Notes under the pieces: generated by a model
Told to the model about the DNA's origin: nothing
Databases searched by the model: none
The model's input: the letters and a program-made list of their open reading frames with translations, nothing else
In this document: positions 48,979 to 56,463 of the stretch, in pieces
How the letters are laid out: each line of letters opens with the position of its first letter
Position numbering within the stretch: the first letter of the stretch is position 1
From: Jatrophihabitans sp.
GTDB taxonomy: Bacteria; Actinomycetota; Actinomycetes; Mycobacteriales; Jatrophihabitantaceae
NCBI GenBank assembly: GCA_036389035.1
Contig: DASVQQ010000007.1
Coordinates: 372,001-436,000, forward strand
Length of the DNA stretch: 64,000 bases
Reading direction: 5' to 3'
Position numbers and translations under genes: made by a program

Positions 48979-49017
48979 CCGAACAGATCGCAGGACCTTC
49001 TACCGAAAGGCACGACA

Positions 49018-49182
49018 GTGGCAGCCACCGATGTCCGACCGAAGATCACCTTGGCATGCCAGGAGTGCAAGCATCGCAACTACATCACCAAGAAGAACCG
49101 CCGCAACGATCCCGACCGGCTGGATCTGAAGAAGTTCTGCCCCAACTGCGGCAAGCACACCGCCCACCGCGAAACCCGGTAG
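49018..49182 (+). CDS. rpmG: 50S ribosomal protein L33
   Basis: A 54-residue ribosomal protein. The sequence [26 protein letters not shown]...[17 protein letters not shown] contains both CxxC pairs, so this is the zinc-binding (C+) form. GTG at 49018 has GAAAGG seven bases upstream. Same position relative to hadA/hadB as in mycobacteria. Confidence 0.97.
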   Translation: MAATDVRPKITLACQECKHRNYITKKNRRNDPDRLDLKKFCPNCGKHTAHRETR

Positions 49183-49197
49183 GCCTCCGCACCTCTC

Positions 49198-49240
49198 CGA
49201 CTGGCGCCGCCCCGGCAGGGACGGCGCCAGTCGGCGTTTG
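49198..49240 (+). terminator. Terminator-like hairpin after rpmG
   Basis: Perfect 12-base stem CGACTGGCGCCG/CGGCGCCAGTCG with a 12-base loop, followed by GCGTTTGG. Stable, with a short T-run. Confidence 0.75.
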
Positions 49241-49328
49241 GCTCCCCGCCGGTCCCGGCGTGTGCCCCCGAGCGGTCAGGGCAAAGGCGGGCGCTCTGGC
49301 CCGCGCCGGGGTGAGATAGCGTGCGGGT

Positions 49329-49784
49329 ATGCCGCTGGATCAGTCATTCGAGGGCCGGGTATACCCGCCCACCCGGCCCTACGAGGTCGCCCGCGAGAAG
49401 ATCCGCGAGTTCGCCGACGCGATCGGAGACGAGAACCCGGTGTACCGGGACCAGGCAGCCGCGAAGGCGCTCGGGTACTCCGACGTGATCGCTCCGCCGA
49501 CCTTTCCCATCGTCATGTCGATGCGGGCGGCCTCGCAGGTGATCGCCGATCCGGAGTTCGGACTCGACTACTCCAAGGTGGTGCACGGCGAGCAGCGATT
49601 CAGCTACACCCGGCCGGTTCAGGCAGGCGACGTGCTGCAAGTGAGAGTGCGGGTGGAGTCGGTCCGGGTCGCGGCCGGCAACGACCTGATCACCACCCGG
49701 GGCGACATCTCCACGGTGGACGGCGAGCTGGTCGTCACCGCCTACTCGACCCTGGTGGCCCGTGGCACGGCGGCGCAGGCATGA
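49329..49784 (+). CDS. MaoC-type dehydratase, HadA-like (N-terminal hot-dog, substrate-binding)
   Basis: A 151-residue single hot-dog protein with QSFEGRVYPPTRPYEVAREKIREFADAIGDENPVYRD and VIAPPTFPIVM. This is the HadA/HadC type lacking the catalytic hydratase motif, which forms a heterodimer with HadB. Such dimers dehydrate (3R)-hydroxyacyl-ACP in FAS-II in mycobacteria; in other actinobacteria they may act in ordinary or polyketide fatty acid elongation. Overlaps the HadB-like gene by four bases. Whether mycolic acids exist here is not shown. Confidence 0.9.
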   Translation: MPLDQSFEGRVYPPTRPYEVAREKIREFADAIGDENPVYRDQAAAKALGYSDVIAPPTFPIVMSMRAASQVIADPEFGLDYSKVVHGEQRFSYTRPVQAGDVLQVRVRVESVRVAAGNDLITTRGDISTVDGELVVTAYSTLVARGTAAQA

Positions 49785-50206
49785 GCGTCCGCTTCGCCGA
49801 CGTGTCGGTCGGCACCCAGCTGCCCGCGCAGACCTTTCCCCTGGAGCGGGTCAACTTGATCCGTTACGCGGGCGCGTCCGGCGACTTCAACCCGATCCAC
49901 TGGAACCAGCAGACCGCGGTCGCGGTCGGGCTGCCCGACGTCATCGCGCACGGGATGCTGACAATGGCGACAGCAGTCCGGGTGGTGACCGACTGGCTCG
50001 GCGACCCAGGCGCGGTGCTGGATTACAAGGTCCGATTCAGCAAGCCGGTGGTGGTGACAGCGGATGCGCCCACCCCGCTCGAGGTCACCGGGGTGGTGCG
50101 CTCGATGGACTCCTCGGACCAGACCGCCGAGATCCAGCTGACCGCCTCGGTGCCAGGTCAGACGGTCCTGACCAAGGCGCGGGTCCGGGTCCGGCTGGCG
50201 TCCTGA
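49781..50206 (+). CDS. MaoC-type dehydratase, HadB-like (catalytic)
   Basis: A 141-residue hot-dog protein carrying the hydratase 2 motif: YAGASGDFNPIHWN and IAHGMLTMA (catalytic Asp and His in DFNPIH). It is the active partner of the upstream HadA-like protein. ATG at 49781 overlaps the upstream stop (ATGA); the longer open frame back to 49238 is not family-like. The order rpmG, hadA, hadB, tRNA-Trp, secE matches M. tuberculosis except that hadC is missing and a GNAT gene and an aminotransferase intervene. Confidence 0.92.
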   Translation: MSVRFADVSVGTQLPAQTFPLERVNLIRYAGASGDFNPIHWNQQTAVAVGLPDVIAHGMLTMATAVRVVTDWLGDPGAVLDYKVRFSKPVVVTADAPTPLEVTGVVRSMDSSDQTAEIQLTASVPGQTVLTKARVRVRLAS

Positions 50207-50237
50207 TGACCACCCGGCACGATCGCGAGGTGACGGC

Positions 50238-50552
50238 ATGAGCACTGAGAACGGTTCCGAGGCCGGCGAGGACGTCAGGCTGAGCAGGAACGACGACGCC
50301 GAACGCTATGAGATCTGGCTGGGCGGACGCCGGGTGGGCCTGGCCGACTTCTTCCGGCGCGGGGACGTGGTGGTCATCCCGCACACCGAGACCTCGCCGG
50401 AGTTCGGCGGCCGGGGCCTGGCCAGCCAGCTGGTGCGCTACAGCCTGGACGACATCCGGGCCCAAGGCCTGCGAGTCGAGCCTGCCTGCCCGTTCGTCGC
50501 CGCCTACATCCGCAAGAACCCGGAGTACGCCGACCTGGTCAGCCAGGCCTGA
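50238..50552 (+). CDS. Small GNAT-like N-acetyltransferase
   Basis: A 104-residue protein of the short YjdJ-type GNAT family. The core reads RYEIWLGGRRVGLADFFRRGDVVVIPHTETSPEFGGRGLASQLV, including the acetyl-CoA-binding GGRGLASQLV, followed by RVEPACPFVAAYIRKNPEY. Substrate unknown; small amines or proteins are typical. Thirty-one bases after hadB on the same strand. Confidence 0.85.
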   Translation: MSTENGSEAGEDVRLSRNDDAERYEIWLGGRRVGLADFFRRGDVVVIPHTETSPEFGGRGLASQLVRYSLDDIRAQGLRVEPACPFVAAYIRKNPEYADLVSQA

Positions 50553-50655
50553 CAGCGGCTCAGCTGTCAGTCACGGCCAACCAGCTGTCAGTCATCAGGT
50601 GTCAACTGTCAGCCATCAGTTGTCAGCAACAGCTTCAGCTGTCAGCCACCAGCTT
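50553..50655. repeat. Degenerate CTGTCAGYCAYCAG repeats between convergent genes
   Basis: About five imperfect copies of CAGCTGTCAGYCAYCAG fill the spacer after the GNAT gene and run into the end of the aminotransferase gene, whose stop codon lies within them. Confidence 0.8.
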
Positions 50656-51843
50656 CTGGATCCGACCGATGCCCTCGGCCAGGTCCGCGTCGCCCAGGGC
50701 GTAGGACAGCCGCAGGTAACCCGGCGTGCCGAACGCCTCGCCCGGTACCACGGCCACCTCCACCTCGTCGAGGATCAGGGTGGCCAGTTCGGCCGAGGTG
50801 GTGGCCGTCCGGCCGCGCAGGGACCGGCCGAGCAGGCCCTTGACCTGGGGGTAGGCGTAGAAGGCGCCCCCCGGAGTGGGGCACACGACGCCGTCGATGG
50901 CCCGCAGCATGTCGAGGATCGTCTGCCGGCGGCGATCGAAGGCCGTGCGCATCTCGGCGACCGCGGACAGGTCACCGCTGACCGCGGCCAGAGCCGCCAC
51001 CTGGGCGACGTTGGAGACGTTCGAGGTGGCGTGTGACTGCAGGTTCGAGGCCGCCTTGACCACGTCCGGGGGCCCGATCAGCCAGCCGACCCGCCAACCG
51101 GTCATGGCGTAGGTCTTGGCGACGCCGTTGAGCACCACCACCCGGTCGGCCAGGTCGGGGGTGGCGGTGGCGATCGAGACGTTGCGGTGCTCGCCGTAGA
51201 CCAGGTGCTCATAGATCTCGTCGGTCACCACCCACAGGCCGTGCTCGGCCGCCCAGGAGCCGATCGCGGCCACCTGCTCGCCCGGGTAGACCGCGCCGGA
51301 GGGGTTGGACGGGGAGACGAACAGCAGCACCTTGGTGCGTTCGGTGCGGGCCGCCTCCAGCTGGTCGACGCTGGCCAGGTAGCCGGTGGTCTCGTCGGTC
51401 TGCACCTCGACCGGCACGCCGCCGGCCAGCCTGACGGCCTCGGGGTAGGTCGTCCAGTAGGGGGCGACCAGCAGCACCTCGTCACCGGGGTCCAGCAGCG
51501 TGGCGAAGGTGTTGTACACCGCCTGCTTGCCTCCGTTGGTGATCAGGACCTGGGACGCCTCGACGGAGTAACCGGAGTCGCGCAGGGTCTTGGCCGCTAC
51601 CGCCGTCCGCAGCTCCGGCAGCCCGGCGACCGGGGTGTAGCGGTGGTAGCGGGACTGCTGGGCGGCTTCGCGGGCCGCCTGCACGATGTAGTCGGGGGTG
51701 GCGAAGTCCGGTTCGCCGGCGCCGAAGCCGATCACCGGGCGGCCGGCGGCCTTCAATGCCTTGGCCTTGGCGTCGACGGCCAGGGTGGCAGACTCAGCGA
51801 TGGCTGAGATGCGATCTGAGATGCGGATGCCCATGGGTGTCAT
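50635..51843 (-). CDS. aspC: Pyridoxal-phosphate aminotransferase (aspartate aminotransferase type)
   Basis: A 402-residue class I aminotransferase. It has [85 protein letters not shown] and the PLP-lysine in [17 protein letters not shown]. This matches the I-gamma-type aspartate aminotransferases of actinobacteria. ATG at 51843, or 51834 (MGIRISDR). It stands on the opposite strand inside the rpmG-secE locus; M. tuberculosis lacks it at this position. Confidence 0.93.
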   Translation of the reverse strand: MTPMGIRISDRISAIAESATLAVDAKAKALKAAGRPVIGFGAGEPDFATPDYIVQAAREAAQQSRYHRYTPVAGLPELRTAVAAKTLRDSGYSVEASQVLITNGGKQAVYNTFATLLDPGDEVLLVAPYWTTYPEAVRLAGGVPVEVQTDETTGYLASVDQLEAARTERTKVLLFVSPSNPSGAVYPGEQVAAIGSWAAEHGLWVVTDEIYEHLVYGEHRNVSIATATPDLADRVVVLNGVAKTYAMTGWRVGWLIGPPDVVKAASNLQSHATSNVSNVAQVAALAAVSGDLSAVAEMRTAFDRRRQTILDMLRAIDGVVCPTPGGAFYAYPQVKGLLGRSLRGRTATTSAELATLILDEVEVAVVPGEAFGTPGYLRLSYALGDADLAEGIGRIQKLVADS

Positions 51844-51885
51844 GGTCCCAGATGCCCGCGCCGGCCGGTGCCGGGGCGAGCGGCT

Positions 51886-51915
51886 TTTGGCCGCAGCGGT
51901 AGGACCCTTTACACT
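51886..51915 (+). promoter_or_regulatory. Candidate promoter for tRNA-Trp and secE
   Basis: TTTGGC (51886-51891), an 18-base spacer and TACACT (51910-51915) lie about 130 bases before tRNA-Trp, immediately upstream of the aminotransferase start on the opposite strand. Confidence 0.5.
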
Positions 51916-52042
51916 GGCTCTCCGGGTCCATGTCGGGCCGTGCGTAAGCGTGCGCGGATCGAAGTTGCTTAGGCGGCGTCGCGCCGGTTCACACGGTGGC
52001 GAGTGGGTTCACTTTGGCAGAACAGCCTGGCTGGTCGGTCAA

Positions 52043-52115
52043 AGGGGCGTGGCTCAATTGGTAGAGCACCGGTCTCCAAAACCGGCGGTTGCAGGTTCGA
52101 GTCCTGCCGCCCCTG
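52043..52115 (+). tRNA. tRNA-Trp (CCA)
   Basis: Acceptor AGGGGCG/CGCCCCT, D-arm GCTC...GAGC, anticodon stem CCGGT/ACCGG with loop CTCCAAA (anticodon CCA at 52076-52078), T-stem GCAGG/CCTGC. Discriminator G. Directly precedes secE, as in mycobacteria. Confidence 0.98.
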
Positions 52116-52178
52116 CGCGATCAGCGCCGTCTGCGTTCACCTCAGGTGAGCACCAGCGGCGCCCGAGAGGAGAAACCG

Positions 52179-52457
52179 GTGACTGAGACACAGGCGGCAC
52201 CCGCCCCGTCGTCGCGCCCCGATCCGGGCTCCGGCCGGGGTCTGAGCATCTTGTGGCGCTGGTTGCCGACGCTGATCCGGGCGCTGCAGCGGCGTACCCG
52301 CGAGACCGTGTCCGAGATGCGCAAGGTGCTCTGGCCCTCCCGCAAAGAGATGATCACCTACACCATCGTGGTCATGATCTTCGTGGTGGTCCTGACGACC
52401 ATCGTGGCGCTGCTCGACTTCGGACTTACCAAGGCAGTGCTCGCGATCTTCGGCTAG
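52179..52457 (+). CDS. secE: Preprotein translocase subunit SecE
   Basis: A 92-residue single-spanning SecYEG subunit. An N-terminal Pro/Ser-rich segment is followed by the amphipathic helix RRTRETVSEMRKVLWPSRKEM and the membrane helix YTIVVMIFVVVLTTIVALLDF. GTG at 52179 is preceded by GAGAGGAGAAA. Forms the usual secE-nusG-rplK-rplA cluster. Confidence 0.96.
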   Translation: MTETQAAPAPSSRPDPGSGRGLSILWRWLPTLIRALQRRTRETVSEMRKVLWPSRKEMITYTIVVMIFVVVLTTIVALLDFGLTKAVLAIFG

Positions 52458-52529
52458 CCGGCCCGGTCCCGGCGGCCTGCCGGGACCCCGCGAGACACCC
52501 GCACCACGCGACAGCAAGGAAGAGAGCCT

Positions 52530-53432
52530 GTGACCGAGTTTCACAACAACGCCGCGGACGACGCGGCGGCTGACGGCAGCGCCGCCGAGCTGAACGCCGC
52601 TCCGGATGCCGAGGCCGTCCTGCCTGTTCTCGACGTCGAGGACCAGGTCTACGGGATCAGCGCCGAGGACAAGTACAACGAGGCCGCCGAAGAGCGCGCC
52701 GACGACGCCTGGGCCCGGGCGGCCGCCGAATTGAGCCTGGGCTCCGATCAGCCGGACGTCGCCGCGAGCGCCGAGGAGCCGGGCGGGACCGGTGAGGACG
52801 CCGAGCCGGCGCCGCTGGACCCGGTCGAAGAGCTGCGCGCCGAGCTGCGCCGCGCGCCGGGTGACTGGTTCGTGGTGCACTCCTACGCCGGGTATGAGAA
52901 CAAGGTGAAGACCAACCTGGAAAGCCGGATCTCCTCGCTGGACATGGAGGACTACATCTTCCAGGTGGAGGTCCCCACCGAAGAGGTCGTCGAGATCAAG
53001 AACGGCAAGCGCCAGCAGGTCAACCGCAAGGTCTTTCCCGGCTACATCCTGGTGCGCATGGATCTCACCGACGACTCGTGGGGGGCGGTGCGCAACACCC
53101 CGGGCGTGACCGGCTTCGTCGGCGCCACCTCCAAGCCGTCGCCGCTGTCGATGGACGAGGTCATCAAGATCCTCGCGCCCACGGTGCAGAAGTCCGGCAC
53201 TGCCGGCAAGTCCGGTTCGGCCGGCGCCGTGGACGGCTCCGGCTCGGCTCCGGCTGAGGTGGTCGACTTCGAGATCGGCGAGTCGGTGACCGTCATGGAC
53301 GGCCCGTTCGCCACCCTGCCGGCCACCATCAACGAGATCGACGCGCTGCACGCCAAGCTCAAGGTGCTGGTCTCGATCTTCGGCCGCGAGACTCCGGTCG
53401 AGCTGTCCTTCAGCCAGGTCTCCAAGATCTAA
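52530..53432 (+). CDS. nusG: Transcription antitermination factor NusG
   Basis: A 300-residue NusG. An acidic N-terminal extension of about 105 residues precedes the NGN domain ([57 protein letters not shown]). A Gly/Ser/Ala-rich linker leads to the KOW domain ([21 protein letters not shown]...[17 protein letters not shown]). Such acidic extensions are common in actinobacteria. GTG at 52530. Confidence 0.96.
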   Translation: MTEFHNNAADDAAADGSAAELNAAPDAEAVLPVLDVEDQVYGISAEDKYNEAAEERADDAWARAAAELSLGSDQPDVAASAEEPGGTGEDAEPAPLDPVEELRAELRRAPGDWFVVHSYAGYENKVKTNLESRISSLDMEDYIFQVEVPTEEVVEIKNGKRQQVNRKVFPGYILVRMDLTDDSWGAVRNTPGVTGFVGATSKPSPLSMDEVIKILAPTVQKSGTAGKSGSAGAVDGSGSAPAEVVDFEIGESVTVMDGPFATLPATINEIDALHAKLKVLVSIFGRETPVELSFSQVSKI

Positions 53433-53483
53433 GCGCCACCGACCGACCCGCACATCCCGCCCCTCACAAGAAGAGACGACGAA

Positions 53484-53918
53484 ATGCCTCCCAAGAAGAA
53501 GAAGCTCACCGCGGTCATCAAGCTGCAGATCAAGGCCGGCCTGGCCAACCCGGCGCCGCCGGTGGGTCCCGCGCTCGGTCAGCACGGCGTGAACATCATG
53601 GAGTTCTGCAAGGCCTACAACGCCGCGACCGAAGCCCAGCGCGGTCAGGTCGTGCCCGTCGAGATCTCGGTGTACGAGGACCGCTCGTTCACCTTCGTCA
53701 CCAAGACCCCGCCGGCCGCCCGGTTGCTGCTGCAGGCCGCTGGTGTCGAGAAGGGATCGGGCGAGCCGCACAAGACCAAGGTCGCCAAGGTCAGCATGGC
53801 CCAGGTCCGTGAGATCGCTCAGACCAAGATGGAAGACCTCAACGCCAACGACCTGGACCAGGCGTCGAAGATCATCGCCGGCACCGCCCGGTCGATGGGA
53901 ATCACCGTCTCGGACTAG
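53484..53918 (+). CDS. rplK: 50S ribosomal protein L11
   Basis: A 144-residue ribosomal protein; [34 protein letters not shown] is the canonical signature, and the RNA-binding C-terminus ends [22 protein letters not shown]. Normal length, ATG start. Confidence 0.98.
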   Translation: MPPKKKKLTAVIKLQIKAGLANPAPPVGPALGQHGVNIMEFCKAYNAATEAQRGQVVPVEISVYEDRSFTFVTKTPPAARLLLQAAGVEKGSGEPHKTKVAKVSMAQVREIAQTKMEDLNANDLDQASKIIAGTARSMGITVSD

Positions 53919-53939
53919 GCGTTGCCACCCCGGCAACAC

Positions 53940-54012
53940 TGCTTCACCGCAGTTCAGCTTCACCGCGCCACAGCAAGACCGCAGTTCAGCACGACCGCAG
54001 TACCGCACCACC
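53940..54012 (+). repeat. Short direct repeats between rplK and rplA
   Basis: ACCGCAGTTCAGC occurs at about 53947 and 53989, with related ACCGCAGTACCGC after it. They lie in the 154-base spacer ahead of the rplA ribosome-binding site. Any role in L1 autoregulation is unproven. Confidence 0.6.
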
Positions 54013-54072
54013 TAGTGGGAGGGCGCCGACCGCCGGCGTCCGTCAGACCACGCGAATTCAAGGAGTTACCGC

Positions 54073-54792
54073 ATGGCAAAGCGCAGTAAGGCATACCAAG
54101 ATGCCGCCAAGCTGGTCGACACCAGCAAGATCTACAGCCCGCTGGAGGCCGCCAAGGTCGCCATCGAGAGCTCACCCACGAAGTTCGACGCGACCGTCGA
54201 GGTGGCGATGCGGCTGGGAGTCGACCCCCGCAAGGCTGACCAGATGGTCCGCGGCACCGTGAGCCTGCCGCACGGCACCGGCAAGACCGCCCGGGTGATC
54301 GTGTTCGCCACCGGCGCCCAGGCCGAAGCCGCTCGGGCCGCCGGAGCCGACAAGGTCGGCAGTGACGACCTGATCCAGGAGATCACCGACGGCTACCTCG
54401 ACTTCGACGCCGCGATCGCCACCCCGGACCAGATGGCCAAGGTCGGCCGGATCGCCCGGATCCTCGGCCCCCGTGGCCTGATGCCCAACCCGAAGACGGG
54501 CACGGTCACCCCGGACGTCGCCAAGGCCGTCACCGACATCAAGGGCGGCAAGATCACCTTCCGGGTGGACAAGCAGTCCAACCTGCACCTGATCATCGGC
54601 AAGGCGTCCTTCTCCGCGGAGAAGCTCGTGGAGAACTACGGCGCCGCGCTGGACGAGGTGCTGCGTGCCAAGCCCGCCTCGGCAAAGGGCAAGTACCTGA
54701 AGAAGGTGGTGTTCTCGACCACCATGGGTCCTGGCATCCCGGTGGACACGCTGCGCACCCGCAACCTGCTGGAGGACGCCACCCAGGCCTGA
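54073..54792 (+). CDS. rplA: 50S ribosomal protein L1
   Basis: A 239-residue L1 with [16 protein letters not shown], the conserved [38 protein letters not shown] and the C-terminal [19 protein letters not shown] start with AAGGAG upstream. A strong terminator follows, so it ends the secE-nusG-rplK-rplA group. Confidence 0.98.
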   Translation: MAKRSKAYQDAAKLVDTSKIYSPLEAAKVAIESSPTKFDATVEVAMRLGVDPRKADQMVRGTVSLPHGTGKTARVIVFATGAQAEAARAAGADKVGSDDLIQEITDGYLDFDAAIATPDQMAKVGRIARILGPRGLMPNPKTGTVTPDVAKAVTDIKGGKITFRVDKQSNLHLIIGKASFSAEKLVENYGAALDEVLRAKPASAKGKYLKKVVFSTTMGPGIPVDTLRTRNLLEDATQA

Positions 54793-54842
54793 TCCTGGGC
54801 GGAGTCGCAGGGACGGTAGGCAAGACGCCGGACAGACAGCAG

Positions 54843-54875
54843 AAGGGGCGGGCACATAAGGCCCGCCCCTTTCGC
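54843..54875 (+). terminator. Rho-independent terminator after rplA
   Basis: Stem AAGGGGCGGGC/GCCCGCCCCTT with loop ACATAAG and following TTTCG. It separates rplA from the sigma-S8-CHAT cassette. Confidence 0.92.
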
Positions 54876-55260
54876 TTGCCTGCGTCGGGAATCGCAGGCC
54901 CAACCGGGGACCAGCCCCCCCGTCGCTGGTCCACGGCCGCTGTGAGGAAGGTGCTGCTGCTTGGCCGGCCCGGATGGGTGCTCACCCGGGCCGGCGTCCG
55001 CGGTGATCCTCACCAGTGCAGAGGCGCCGTTGCCGCCGTTGATACCTCGCTCGCGCCTATTGCTGTCGGTCGCGCTGATTGCTGTCGGCGACCGGGGCGC
55101 AGCGGTATCTAACGCCCGTAGCGGACACATCCTCGCCATGTATCAAGGGAGCCGCGGCTATCTCCTTGTCATTGCGAAGAAAGGTCTTAGGTCACATGGT
55201 GAGAAGGTCTTAGGCTGCTTTGAGGGGAACCGCAGTGGCAAACAACGCGACGGCGGGAGT
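54876..55260 (+). other. Non-coding region before the sigma-factor cassette
   Basis: About 385 bases without a supported gene. It contains a 19-base imperfect tandem duplication around TATTGCTGTCGGTCGC/GATTGCTGTCGGCGAC (55055-55092), the AAGGTCTTAGG pair listed separately, and a nine-codon mini-ORF (55235-55264) with a GAGGGG ahead of it whose stop overlaps the sigma GTG. Confidence 0.5.
55181..55214 (+). promoter_or_regulatory. Direct repeat AAGGTCTTAGG, candidate control site
   Basis: Two identical 11-base AAGGTCTTAGG copies at 55181-55191 and 55204-55214, starting 23 bases apart, upstream of the sigma factor. The spacing of about two helical turns fits a regulator binding two sites on one face. 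Confidence 0.5.
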
Positions 55261-55872
55261 GTGACGACGGGTGTGGCAACCATGATCAATGCCGAAGCTG
55301 AACAGGAAACACTGGCCAGTCGTGCGGGCGAGGTGTTCCGGCGCTATCGCGACGGCCAGCCTGAGGTGATGGGTGAGCTGGTGTCGATGCTGACCCCGAT
55401 CCTGTGGCATACCGTGCGCGCCCAGCGGTTGGACAAGGAGTCGGCCGAGGACGTGCTGCAGACCACCTGGCTGGCGTTGGTCCGCAGTGCCGAGTCGATC
55501 TCAGATCCTCGGGCGGTACTGCAATGGCTGATCGTCGCAGCCCGTCGAGAGGCCTGGCGGGTGATGCGGGGGCAGTCCCGGCAGGTGCCGTACGAGATCG
55601 ATGAGGACGCCATCCGGACCCCGGACGGCGAGCTGCCTGAAAACGTGGTGCTGCGCGGTGTCTCGCAGGAGCTGCTCTGGTCCCATGTGGCCACGCTCTC
55701 CGAACGCTGCCGGACGCTGCTGCGGGTGATCGCCTTCGCCGACCGTCCCGATTACCCAGAATTGGCCCACTCGCTGGGCATGCCCATTGGAAGTATCGGC
55801 CCGACCCGGGGCCGGTGCCTTGCGAAGCTGCGCGCCGCTCTGGCCGCCGATGCTCGTTGGGAGCTGCGATGA
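55261..55872 (+). CDS. Sigma-70-family (ECF-like) RNA polymerase sigma factor
   Basis: About 203 residues with sigma region 2 (LVSMLTPILWHTVRAQRLDKESAEDVLQTTWLALVRS, then RAVLQWLIVAARREAWRVMR) and region 4 (LLWSHVATLSERCRTLLRVIAFADRPDYPELAHSLGMPIGSIGPTRGRCLAKLR). No extra C-terminal sensor domain. GTG at 55261 is preceded by GGGAG at very short distance and overlaps the stop of a mini-ORF; an in-frame ATG at 55282 gives 196 residues. Its last codon overlaps the next gene (ATGA), so it is the first gene of the S8/CHAT cassette. It probably directs transcription of the cassette or of a dedicated regulon; no anti-sigma with a standard zinc motif is present. Confidence 0.88.
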   Translation: MTTGVATMINAEAEQETLASRAGEVFRRYRDGQPEVMGELVSMLTPILWHTVRAQRLDKESAEDVLQTTWLALVRSAESISDPRAVLQWLIVAARREAWRVMRGQSRQVPYEIDEDAIRTPDGELPENVVLRGVSQELLWSHVATLSERCRTLLRVIAFADRPDYPELAHSLGMPIGSIGPTRGRCLAKLRAALAADARWELR

Positions 55873-56375
55873 ACACCTCCGAGATTCCTGCCGACCACCT
55901 GGCCGGCGAACCGCTCGACGCCACGGACGCGCTCGTGCTGTCGATGCTGGCCGACCTGTACGACCTGGTCGATCCGGTTCCCTCGGATCTGGTGGACCGG
56001 CTGCAGTTCAGCATCACCCTGGACGCGCTCAACGCCGAGCTGGCCGAGCTGCAGCTGATGCCCGAGCCCGCGCTGGCCTACCGCGGCGAGCAGGCCAGCG
56101 CGGTCAACACCCTCACCTTCACCAGCGACAGCCTCACCACCATGGTCGCGATCAGCCCGGACGGGCCCGACCGGGTGCGGATCGACGGCTGGATCGCCCC
56201 CGCCGCCGAGGCCGTCGTCGAGCTGCACCAGGGCACGCTGACCCGGCGGGCGTCAGCCGACGCCGACGGCCGGTTCGTGTTCGAGGACGTCGCGCACGGC
56301 CTGACCCGGTTCGTGGTGAACGCCGCCGATCCTGGCGCCCACCCGCCGGTGATGACGCCGGCCGTGGAGATCTGA
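55869..56375 (+). CDS. Unknown small protein of the sigma-S8-CHAT cassette
   Basis: A 168-residue soluble protein, not recognised as a known enzyme. The first 65 residues are helical and acidic (DATDALVLSMLADLYDLVDPVPSDLVDRLQFSITLDALNAEL). The rest looks beta-rich (NTLTFTSDSLTTMVAIS, RVRIDGWIAPAAEAVVELHQG, ADGRFVFEDVAHGLTRFVV), like a carboxypeptidase-regulatory/transthyretin-type sandwich. Its ATG overlaps the sigma stop, so the two are made together. This suggests a sigma partner or anti-sigma-like adaptor, which is inference. Confidence 0.7.
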   Translation: MNTSEIPADHLAGEPLDATDALVLSMLADLYDLVDPVPSDLVDRLQFSITLDALNAELAELQLMPEPALAYRGEQASAVNTLTFTSDSLTTMVAISPDGPDRVRIDGWIAPAAEAVVELHQGTLTRRASADADGRFVFEDVAHGLTRFVVNAADPGAHPPVMTPAVEI

Positions 56376-56463
56376 CCCGCCGCCCGGCGAGACGAGCCAG
56401 CCACCCAGACGCCTGACCAGGTCAAACAGCGACCTTCGCGATGAGCACAAAATCGGGGATCAG

